The notes beneath the pieces were generated by a model. That model was not told the DNA's origin, did not search any database, and saw nothing but the letters and a program-made list of their open reading frames with translations. This document shows positions 54,489 through 64,000 of a stretch of 64,000 bases of DNA, in pieces. Position numbers and translations under genes: made by a program. The DNA is taken from contig NC_089186.1 of the NCBI RefSeq assembly GCF_947507565.1, positions 806,001 to 870,000 of the forward strand. The letters are read 5' to 3'. This DNA is from Oscarella lobularis (taxonomy: Eukaryota; Porifera; Homoscleromorpha; Homosclerophorida; Oscarellidae). Every line of letters starts with the position of its first letter. Position 1 is the first letter of the stretch.

Positions 54489-57400
54489 ATGACATCGTCG
54501 GCTCGTTCTACGATCGATCGATTGGCCACGATAATCGCGAAGAAGAGAAATGAGGATGAATTGCTCCATTTTCTTTCTACGGAAGAAGGATTTCGGTCTT
54601 TTCGGGTATGGAGAAATCAGAAGTCGCGTTTTTGATCGCTGCACGCCATTGTATTCTCCTTTTCGTTAGTACAATCGTGGCTTTTCATTATTTCACTACG
54701 TAGCGGGAAGAGAGTTTGAGACGGCAGAGGAAGCCATTGAGTGGCTCAGTTATGCGCTTGAGCAAAAGAATCAAGACATTGAAAAAAAATCACTCGACGT
54801 ATGAATACCGTACGTTTTGGATTGATAAATTAATTGATGCGTGGATGCAAATGCACCTCCGCCCACTTCACTGCGCATGCAAATTGGGAAATAGTTTTGG
54901 CGTTGAATGGCTCGTCACTCACCATGCAAATATCAAAGTGGAAGACACAGTATGACATGGAATTGATTTCATATCGTTTCACTCATCATTCTTGTTTAGA
55001 ATGGACGTACGCCATATTCTCATGCCTGTGCAAATTCCGTTAACACAATGAAGAAAATGGCCTGTCTCGAAGAACATGGATACATTTTGTCACCATCTGA
55101 TACTGTAAAAAATTGATATCAACCCTCTCGCAACAATAAACTTTTGATTTATAGGTTTGGGCAGCTCAAAATCAATTTTCGTCATATGAAAAAGCAAACG
55201 AGATTTTTCATCATCTCATCAATGAAAAGGGATTTAGTGTCAACGCTACTAAAAAGGTGATACATGATGTGCTTATGTTTGCTACATATGCAATATTTGT
55301 AATAGAGTGGGGAGACTCCTCTGCATCGTGCCTGCTTGATTGGAAGCATTTTTGGAGTAAAGTGGCTCATGGAACACCACGCTGATATCAATAGCGTCGA
55401 CAAGGTTAGAAGATTTCACTTGTGATACTTTCATTCTTATTTCATCTTCAGAGGGGCAAAACGTCTTTTATGTGTGCGTGTCGAAGTTCCATCAATCGTT
55501 CAGCGAAAGTGCGCTACTTGGGTGAAAAAGGAGCTGACTGTCAAGCAAAAGACCACGTGAGATGTTGTTTATTTGCTACATACATATTAAATCAACGAAT
55601 CGCTGTCTTTTTTATTCAGAAAGGGAGGACGGCTTTGTTTTATGCCATCAAACCCTCAGAGTGTGAAGATGATGAAGTGAAAGATCTTCGTCGATATCTT
55701 GTCATTGAGAAATGCATTGATATCAATTCTGTTGATGAGGTCGCATTCTTACGATATTTCGCATTTTCGTTTGGCAATTCTATTTTTAGAAGGGGAGGAC
55801 ACCCTTATAGGACGCATTTAAAAATCCTTCTTTCCTCGTCATTCAGCAACTAATTGAATTAGGAGCTGATGTTCCTCTGAGAGATAAGGTTAGTAAAGAA
55901 ATCCCATTCCTCACTCGTTCTCTATTCAATTTTTTGTAGAACAAACAAAATGCATTGCATATTATGGCTGCAGGGAACTATTCAGCCTTAGACAAATCAG
56001 TTATTGATCTATTGATTCAGAATGGTTGTGACGTCACGCGCCAAGACAAGGTGACGAGTTTTTCTTGAAAATTAAAGAGAATTTATAAACGTGACTTTTA
56101 GAACGGAAAGACACCTTACGAGTTGGCACGTAATGGTAAAATCAGAGCTCTCCTTCGACAGCTTTACGTACGTCATCTTTTTGATTCAGTTCCCGTATGT
56201 AACTAGAGAATGATGGCCCGGTGTTCACCGTGTTGCCATCATGCAGAGCCTCCCACCGCTTACCGTACGCGAGTGCATAACATAGTGTGACGTCATAGTT
56301 TTCATGCTGTCACATATTCACGTTGTCATTACAGCCGTTAGCTACTACTAGTACAGCTCAGTCCTACCTACATACTGTAAATACAGTACTTGCATGATTG
56401 CTGTGTTTTCCTAATTAGGCGCTTTTCTGACGTACAGTACAGTGCGTGCCAGCATAAATGGCCACAAAACGCGTGCTAAGATCACTGTAGATCACTCGCT
56501 GCAAGACATACAGTGTCACTGTGTGTCAACGAAAATCACTCTAATGCCTATTTTAAACAGGGATGTCCGTTTGATTTTTGTGGGACGTACTCCCAAAGAT
56601 TTAAATTTTTTGCAAGTTTAGCGCGCGCTAATAAAAAAGTTTCTGAAATGGCAAATTTTGTAAAGGAAAGAACATTTTCAAATTCGCCGATAATAAATTT
56701 CTAAACAATGCACGTGAGAAGCCATTTATAGAGTGAGTTTCTTTCTAACTTGATCCCTAACGGAAAAAAATGCATTTCTATTTACGTCACGTGACATCCG
56801 TTTCTTTCCACCGAATTACTGTATTGAAAATCAAAGATAATGAAGTTTTAGAAAATGGTATAAAGTGACAGACGAGTTTATGAAAGCCGTCATATGTTGT
56901 TTGAAACTGGAAAAAAACGAACTTTTCTGTGTTCTTAGCAAAACGTATAGAAACGTTGTCTGCGGTGAAATCAAAACCGTTTTCTTACAAAATAGACGTA
57001 AATAGAAATGCTAGACTTCATTGGAAATCCTTGATGTGACGATCAAACGTCAAAACTACGCCAAATGTAAACTACGCTCTGAATTCCTCGCGCGCTACTA
57101 AAAGTCCCGTTTGGCCATTTATGCTGGCACGAGCTGCTGGCACGCACTGTACTGTATTTGATAATGTGCTCTGTATTTTAGGAGGACCTATGCATGTGTA
57201 CGGGTCATATTTCCTGTTACCCGTACACGCGTACAGACCCACCCATATACTGTACACGTGACTGGATACTTTTGATTGTGACGTCAGAGCGTGACAATCA
57301 AAACTGTCGTTTCGGTTTCTCAGCGCATTTATAACACGGAAAATAGCACAGATCAATTGGAAATAAGGGTTTCTAAGCATTTTTTTCGTTTCTGAAAGAA

Positions 57401-59848
57401 AAAACGCTTTATTCGCACCGTAAATCGCCTTTTTCGGGTACCCGTTTTGGGCCCCATTTCACGCATGCGCTTTACAAAGTAAGGGTTTTTCCTATGTGAC
57501 GTCACAATACTGTACCGAACAGACGTACATACATACATACATACAGACACTTCCGGCCCTAAGATCACGTTTGAGAGAGCCTCCCTCCTTCGTTATACGG
57601 GCTCCACCCGTACAACTGCGGTGGTCGGCTCCATTATTTTAATAGGACGCCGCCCGATTTTCCGTTCTTCGACGAGAAACGGTTCGCCCGGATTTAATTA
57701 AATCGTGCGTAGTTGGCAGCGAAATGGCGGGGGAAAAACGACGTACGTGAGTTCTCTTCTTCGCCTCAATCAACCCCCACCCAAAGATGAAGATCGTACA
57801 CCGGGTTTTGACATCCATAATTGTGTTAATGAGGAAGTTGGCAAAGGATTGTGGGGGGATTTTGGTGCCCAACCCACATTCCACAGCGCACATGGCTCTT
57901 CTTCCGGAAATCAAATGCAATGTTCAATCTCATTCTTCCTATTCGGGAGGAAGAGAAGATGACGTCAGAAATTCTTCTTCGTCTTCTAGAAAAAGGGCGA
58001 TATTGGTGTGCGTTCTCCAAGTCTTCAATGAGGACTCTTTCGTCTGACGAAAAATCGCTCATTCGCCTCGTCGTCATTTTCAATATCATTGGTTTCAATG
58101 AGGAGGCGGGCACTGAAGTGAGATTTCAGCTGAAAGAAGTCGTCGAAATTCTTCGGAAAGACTTCGGAGACACGTTCGAAATTTCACACGTGATTGAAAT
58201 GGATGGTAGCAAGAGCCAATCTGTTTGCATGAACGACTGCCGAGAAAAATTGAAAGAAATTCGCGAAGAAATGCTCAAGGTAAGAATGAAGTTCTTTGGC
58301 CATTCTTCAATTTCCTTTGCCCTATGTACAGACAGCGGAAGGTGTTCCTAAATTATGCCAAGCCATAGAAGAGAATCTTTCTCTTTCAGACGAGGAGAGA
58401 GAGAATCCGTTGGCTTATTTTCTGACCACAGAAGAATTCGAAAAATTGGTCTCTGAAGAAGTTGGCATCACGTTGAGTGATGACGAGAAAAAAGTGGCCG
58501 TTGAATATCTTCATCCGGAATAGTGAGTAATTATTATTTAATTCCACGTGTTTTAATAAATAATTTATTTAGATTATTAATCTTGGTCGTCGAATTTGCG
58601 TTCGACCTATTTGGCTTTGTCACAACGTCATCGGTCCACTTCTCGCACCGCCCTATTTTGTCGTCGCCATGCCAGCCAAACATCAGCTATGGCATCAAGG
58701 GAAGACATGAAATCGGCTCTGAGAGCATTTGAAAATCATTTCAAGCAAAAAGGTCATCTGTTTCCAATCGTCGCGACAGTTGACGAAGCAATTGAAGTTC
58801 TTCTCTTCCTCGAACTGTGCATTCCGATCGAAGGCAAGCCTGGGGTGTACCAAATACCCGCTCTTCTTCATGACTCAATTCCTCGCGACGCCTGGGTTGA
58901 AGATGCGAAATTTGACGTGTATCGCGGCCAACGATACGAATGTGCCCGTTGTGTTGACATCATTTCACCTGCGTCATTCGCTCTCTTTCAATCTCGCTGC
59001 TCTCGCATGGACAACACGAGTCACGAGGCATGGAAAGACGGCGTCAAATTGGTGAGGATCATCGAAAACAAAGAGGTCGAATGTCTAATCGAATCAGCAA
59101 TAAAGAAGGAGCGCTGTTGCATTGACATCATCCTTCGCTGGTCGAGCAAGCGCGCTTCCCATAAAGTAGCCAAAGAGTTCCTAGCAGAATTAAAAGCGAT
59201 GATCGCTAAAGCGTGCGATGAAAGAAGCCCTGGAGTGATTCTAGACTGGTTCTATTTACACAGTTCTCATCTCCAACGTTTTGACGAGGATCCAGCCATT
59301 TACTCGTGCAGTGAAGTCAATCAGAAGGGACGAGGTTTCGCTCTCGATCACATCCTGTTTCAACTCGACCAGAGAAACGCTATCGTTCTCGTGTCCGAGA
59401 CTTGGTCATCATTGAAGACGATGTTTCTATGGTAATTAAATAGCAAGGTTCATTTTTCTCTAGTTTATTTTTGTATGTAGCCTTTAGTCGCCTCAGCAAA
59501 TCCTGTTGAACCTACTTGCACTCCAGGTATACTTTCCTCAGAAAATATTTCATTTTTTAATATCTCTTTAGACTCTTTTCCCTCTGACGACGAATTGGTT
59601 TCCCAAGATTTAATGAGAACATGCGCAGCTGTCAATGGGAAGACATAGGTGTTTTCCTCATTGACTCAGATGATCTTGAAGTGATTCACGACTCCACTCG
59701 CAGCGTCGTCTCTCGCATGATGAAAGTGCTCAAGTCGTGGAGAGAAAGGGAAAAATCTCCAACTGTAGGTAAGCTTCTAAAATGGTTTGAAGAGGTGGGC
59801 GTTAACCGGGAACTTATCAAAACAAAGTTCGGAGAACTGTATGGGTAA
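54489..59848 (+). pseudogene. Ankyrin - Roc - COR - Death domain (Roco) gene with multiple lesions
   Basis: Exons at 54489-54606, 54704-54949, 55000-55104 and onward encode about nine ankyrin repeats to RALLRQLY (donor GTACGT at about 56179). After a 1.4-kb intron (acceptor AATAG at 57645) comes a Roc GTPase: P-loop SCVVGSEMAG/KTTYV, RTPGFDIHN, DFGAQPTFHSAH (switch II). COR then follows (IWLCHNVIGPLLAP, ALLHDSIPRD, ECARCVDIISPASF) and a Death-type helical domain (RMMKVLKSWRERE...GKLLKWFEEVG) to TAA 59848. The order resembles DAPK without its kinase; Roco proteins signal in stress and death. Lesions: TAG 55808-55810, +2 nt at about 57728-57738, -1 nt near 57893, TAG/lost donor at 58521, frameshifts near 58680 and 59625. 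Probably a pseudogene unless the indels are assembly errors. Confidence 0.75.
56434..57154. mobile_element. Large fold-back (inverted-repeat) element in the Roco intron
   Basis: The left end ACAGTACAGTGCGTGCCAGC...ATAAATGGCCA is inverted at the right end (TGGCCATTTATGCTGGCACG...CACTGTACTGT), with a 13-bp internal repeat in the right arm. Inner pairs such as ATTTCTATTTACGTC (56772) and GACGTAAATAGAAAT (56996) continue the palindrome. No coding capacity. It explains the unusual 1.4-kb intron. Confidence 0.8.
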
Positions 59849-60037
59849 TTTAGCTTATTTCCAACGCAAAATCGTTTATCATTGCACGTATCAGTATGAG
59901 TGCAGATAAGGCCGTCATCACATCTCTGCCCGGGACGAGGCGTCCATTCGCTGTCACTGATGGACGATTAATTGGCAAGACTAAATTAACGTAGAAGCTA
60001 TCAAAAGAATCAAACAAAACTGCTCTTGTGCACCTAC

Positions 60038-60383
60038 CATGCACGGATTGCTAGAATTGACATCGCTGCTGCTATAACAACGAGATTCGATAACGCAATA
60101 GCCCCTCTTTAACTCGTAGCCTTTCCCATTGCAATCTTGACGCGCTTCGCAAGAGAATGCGACTGCATTTACCATCACTGCACTGATCGTCTTTAGTGCA
60201 CAGATTGCTATCATCGCAACTACCTCCCAACACACTGCCCACAGAGTGGTATGTTTCACAAAATTGCACCCCTAAATAAGAAACTAATTTCTCTATACAG
60301 TATAAATTGGTGCTTTTTGAATACCTGGCAGCCTTCATCACCAATAGCACCCCATCTTTGTTTATTGTCTTGGCAGAAGCCGT
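60038..60383 (-). pseudogene. Secreted Cys-rich fragment (disintegrin/Cys-rich type)
   Basis: Exon 60383-60325 reads DGFCQDNKQRWGAIGDEGCQ. Exon 60271-60038 reads SCDDSNLCTKDDQCSDGKC, then, in another frame, SCEARQDCNGKGYELKRGYC with VIESRCYSSS...NPC. The G-x-x-CDD-x-NLCT-x-x-D-x-C-x-DGxC pattern and the C-x-I-x-x-x-CY...NPC pattern are typical of ADAM-like and related matrix proteins. The frame change lies near 60165. No 5' or 3' ends were found. Confidence 0.5.
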
Positions 60384-60458
60384 CTATGAGGCAAAGCCTT
60401 CGTTAGATTACGTGCGTACTTTAAAATCTTCAACGCGCACCAGGTACTCAACAATGAT

Positions 60459-61051
60459 TTAAAACAAAGATGTCTGAAAACCCAATAATGATTTCAAAAT
60501 AAAGCCAATTTTAACAGTCGTATTCCGAGTTCTGATATCTCGTCTCGCCGCCTTCTCCGCATTCTCATCCAACTCGAACATCAATAGGCAAAGTCGTTGC
60601 GAAAATCGTATGACGACATTGGCAACGGGTATTGCGTGAAAACAGAGCAATACGTCTTTGGGTCGAACGCCATATGGCAAATCAACGAGTAGCACTTTAC
60701 CTGGGGCCGGTCGATGAACTTGATCGTCGTTGGGGTGAGAACGATGTTGGGCAGCGTTGCGACAGACCAACTTAAACGAGCCTATAACGCGGTTGGTAAG
60801 TTCCTCAATGAACGCTTCGGCTGACTCGTGGTAAGCAAAGGCGACGAACGCGTAGGGATCGACGGGTCGATTATATAGTCTTTAACCTGACCGAATTGGT
60901 AGATGTAGTCGAGCTTGAGTTTGTCGTCACTGAACTGCATTTTCTTATTATTGATTGTGGCGGCGAGATTACCAATGTAGATTTGAGTTTGACTTGTAAT
61001 TGCGGCGGTGTACTCTGTGGTCGCTGGGGGTAGCGGCGCCGCTGTGGCCAC
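60459..61051 (-). pseudogene. RRM-type RNA-binding protein, frameshifted
   Basis: Frame 1 has the RNP2 motif QIYIGNLAATI and YIYQFGQVKDY. Frame 2 continues with RNP1 PYAFVAFAYHESAEAFIEEL, a linker, and a second RRM-like unit (KVLLVDLPYGVRP, LCLLMFELDENAEKAARRD). The switch is near 60872. There are no introns over two domains, which suggests a processed copy, though the family is uncertain. Confidence 0.55.
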
Positions 61052-61126
61052 TGCGGCCCAGCTGCGCAGAGAGGCGACCCTTTCTGATAGATCGCGGAAA
61101 TTGGAGGGATTTGGTGTCTTACTTAA

Positions 61127-61318
61127 TTGGCGTTATCTTGGCCGATCGATATCAATGAAATTCGAGAGGCGACTAGCAGCCAGATCACTCGCATGTTCAA
61201 GGTTCTGGGATCGTGGATGATGGCAAAATGGCCAACGGTAGGCCAGCTTTTAGCAAAGTTTGAGAGATTTCAAATCAATCGACAAGCAATTAAATCAGAA
61301 TTCAAAAAGATGCAATGA
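61127..61318 (+). pseudogene. Second Death-domain fragment
   Basis: IDINEIREATSSQITRMFKV...PTVGQLLAKFERFQINRQAI aligns along its length with the Death domain at 59660-59848 (shared RM-KVL-SW, PTVG-LL, the closing I-K-F). It is a 63-codon remnant with no upstream partner seen, perhaps from an ancient tandem copy of the Roco gene. Confidence 0.6.
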
Positions 61319-61929
61319 AAAACGATTGACTTATTTGCTTACCTTTCATAGTTTCCAGTATCTTTTTAGTCTCCTTTCTGCTCGTGCATTTAGCTAGGTT
61401 TGTATCGCCGCTTTCGCGGCCTGTTCGTCGCCAAGGAAGAGCGCATGCGCAGAGAAATATGCTTTCCTACAATAGAGTCCCGTATCGAATATGGAACGAC
61501 ATATACTACTAGCTTACTTACCCGCGCTTCGCGCGGGGCAGAGTGCATTTTTTGTTTTATAATGCACAATTAGGACGTTCGATTAGGATGGCTTACGCTG
61601 CACTACTTGGGGGTTGGAACACTTGAAGCCCTCCCCGGTCACAGTGCCGTCAAACTAAGCGCTGTCCTTTATATACAAATACGTACTTCGTGTAGCAGTT
61701 CAACTGACAGTTGTAGCCAATGAGTTCCCGTTCAAGGCAGACTGTATTTGATGAAATAGTTCTTATGGGTGTAAAGGCAAGGACTTCGTTCACCGTGCAG
61801 AAAAGGAGATCCTGCCGAGACAAAGTTTATACACCCTTCAATTAAGTTAGTGTGACTTGCAGAGGGTGCGTCAGTTGCCCACCACTGACCCGCACAGCAA
61901 ATTAGTTCTCGCTGAGTCTGCATGTGCAT

Positions 61930-62600
61930 TCAAATTGTTCCCGGTGACTGTGTGTAAAAGGACTTCCCGTCGTTTTTTCCCGCTGAGTGCCTAAAGTCAC
62001 CGGTCGGTTTAATTTTTGTATTTTTCCTGTAACAGTCCCACTAACTGTGATAGCCTACCTTCGCGCAAATTAGTTCTCGCCGAGTCTGTGCATACAAATT
62101 GTTCCCGGTGACTGTTAGTTGGATTGTTAACCGACCGGTCACTTTAGGCAGTCAGCGGGATACAACACAGTCAACGGGAAGTCTTTTTATTCACAGTTAC
62201 AGCCTACCTTCGCGGCAGACTGCATGCACATATTTGATTAAAAAATAGTTCTTGCTGAGTGTATTCCCAAGGCCGACGTCCCAGCCGCTGAACGTGTAGC
62301 AAAAGAGAGAGATCTTTCTGAAACACACGGTGTACATGCACGCCTTTATGCAACCTGTTACCGCTAAAAGCGTAGCAAATCTGTTTCCCGCTTACTCTGC
62401 AGCCGAATACCTGCATATTCGTTGATATTCGTGCAATTCTTATGATTCCCGCTGATTATGCAGAGTTGCCAACACATACCTAGTTCTTGCTTACTCTGTG
62501 CATGCAAATTTTTCCCGGTGACTGCATGTGTTGAAAAGACTTCCCTTTGGCTTTGTTGTTTCCCGCTGACCGCCTAAAGTGTTCGGTGTCATTTGTATAC
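61930..62600. repeat. Dispersed repeat, three or more copies in both orientations
   Basis: TTCCCGGTGACTG and CCCGCTGA(G/C)(T/C)GCCTAAAGT occur at about 61937-62000 and again near 62512-62585. Their inverse (ACTTTAGGCAGTCAGCGGGA ... GGGAAGTCTTTTTATTCACA) is at about 62135-62195. The rest of 61319-63000 shows no gene. Confidence 0.6.
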
Positions 62601-63166
62601 ATGCATACACTGGTATACTTCTTCACTAACTGTTGTAGCCTACCTTCGCGGCCTCCGGCAGCTAGGCAGTAGTTGAAAAAAATTCTTTTCTGAAACAGAG
62701 TGTGCACATGCACGCCTTTATGCAACCTGTTCCCGCTACTGCCAATTCAATAATAGTTCTGGTACTGCCTTTTCAAAAATAGTTCTCGTTGAATGTTCGT
62801 AGGTACAGCTAACTGTCAAAATCCCACTGAGTACTAATACAGTAGCTGCAGATTATCGGCGTAAAATCAATCATGCGGCACGATTACCAAAAGCCTTTGG
62901 GCAATATTTTTACAATTTACGCGCCATGATTTCTCGCTATCAATTCAGGAAGATGGCACTGCGGTCAAATATTTCTTTCCCTTTCCTTGAAAATCAGTAG
63001 GTTTTGCGAGCGCATAGACGATTGAGGCGTTGGAATTTGCTATCTACTAAATGGTTTGTAGACGTCCCGTATGCGACGCAAAGGGTTCGGAGAGACCCTC
63101 GAAGGGGGCCCGCGTCGCGAAGACTTCGACAACGGGAGAGAACGCACCAAAAGACGCGCGAGGAGA

Positions 63167-63400
63167 GTCCGCGTCACGATTGCGGACGATTACGAAGCCG
63201 CGAGCGAGACGACGGGCGATGGCACGGGCGATCGAGACGCCGAAAGGAGCCCCGTCGTCGCCAAAAACCCGACCGCACGCTTAAAAAGACGCTCAAAAAA
63301 GGTCCGCGTCACGATTGCGGAGCCGCGCGCGAGACGACGGGCAATGGCACGGGCGATCGAGACGCCGAAAGGGGCCCCGTCGCGCCAAAACCCCCACCAC
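63167..63400 (+). repeat. GC-rich tandem duplication, 135-bp period
   Basis: GTCCGCGTCACGATTGCGGA starts at 63167 and recurs at about 63302. The shared ACGGGC(G/A)ATGGCACGGGCGATCGAGACGCC follows in both. The block is much more GC-rich than its flanks and contains long Arg-rich frames on both strands, which I treat as composition artefacts. No gene was recognised to 64000. Confidence 0.7.
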
Positions 63401-64000
63401 GGTATATAGAATCTTCGTCGAAGCACGGAGAGAGCGTCGGCAAAGCCGCGCGCCAAGCCGCCTCGGAGCGTATCGCGAAACAAATGGCGGCGGCCATGTT
63501 TTGTCCAAGATGGCGTCGCGCATTATAATGATAGAGATGGAACACCTGTCCCGGCCAAACGAAGAGAGATTGCGAAGCGGCTTTTTCACGAATACATACC
63601 TACATCATTCACAAACTAGCGTGTGCAATATCAGCTCTAGCGGCTCAGCGTTCGCGGAGTGAGGGGCGGGTAAAGCGGAAGTGGTACGCGTCACCCATGA
63701 TGGAACGCACGTACTGATGATAGAACAGCCGACCGTTCTCCGCGATGCCGGCACGTATCTAGACGTGCCATAGCTCGTTTGAAAGCCCTATAATCGGGCA
63801 ATAATACTATCAATCGCTGGTTTCAATCCGTTCATTCGTTTAGGCGCAATTCCGGTCTAGGTGAATGGCGTGGCGTATCAATTATGGAACACTTTTACGA
63901 CCTCTAAGCTTTCGAATATCATCGAAAACTGATTCTATACCTTCTACCGAGCATGTCAAATATGCAAAAAAGACAGAAATATTTAGAAGGCTAGAATCGC

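Noticed and set aside
63004-63528. 174-codon Arg-rich ORF
   Set aside because: Open on several frames of both strands because of high GC and few stop codons; it is partly a tandem duplication and shows no domain.

Overview
The window is nuclear DNA from an animal. Genes have many short introns (about 48-60 nt, GT-AG) and metazoan domain sets: cadherin, TSP1, EGF, TRPC-type channel, GFR-alpha, ependymin, F-box, Roc-COR-Death, ankyrin and TKL kinase. The compact introns, many secreted Cys-rich proteins and this domain mix suggest an early-branching marine invertebrate. A sponge, possibly homoscleromorph, is my best guess; this is inference only.

Layout. 0-14.6 kb: two copies of a ~4 kb segmental duplication, each with a universal-stress-protein (Usp) gene, a small secreted Cys-rich peptide gene on the opposite strand and a small signal-peptide gene. 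They flank a ~30-exon gene for an ankyrin / coiled-coil / TKL-kinase protein. 14.6-18 kb: intergenic DNA and a minus-strand TRPC-type channel fragment lacking S1-S5. 18-30 kb: a large minus-strand adhesion receptor with about seven TSP1 modules, EGF/CCP-like Cys modules, about 22 cadherin repeats, EGFs, a SEA-like region, a TM helix and an NPxY tail. 30.8-36 kb: a Ty3/gypsy element with 111-bp LTRs, inserted into another reading frame. 36.4-40.3 kb: a 561-bp inverted-repeat element, an intact DD34E transposase, an ORF broken by one TAG, and a 17-bp minisatellite. 41.5-52.3 kb: mostly intact secreted or GPI-anchored proteins (GFR-alpha-like, ependymin-like, a paralogous pair of unknown family, a two-Ig protein) and an F-box gene, with fold-back elements and a tRNA-derived SINE between them. 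54.5-59.8 kb: an ankyrin-Roc-COR-Death gene with at least six lesions. 60-64 kb: gene fragments and repeats.

Two points stand out. First, modular genes here show higher-order internal repeats: a three-exon ankyrin cassette repeated about seven times, and a four-cadherin module repeated three times. Second, single-site stops or frameshifts recur in otherwise well-conserved reading frames (adhesion receptor, Roco gene, gypsy pol, RRM gene, Cys-rich gene, 38-kb ORF). These are either real allelic or pseudogene lesions or uncorrected assembly indels, and this should be settled before any such gene is called dead.

The genes do not form an operon-like unit. Shared themes are extracellular recognition (adhesion receptor, Ig, GFR-alpha, ependymin) and stress or death signalling (Usp, ankyrin-kinase, Roc-COR-Death).
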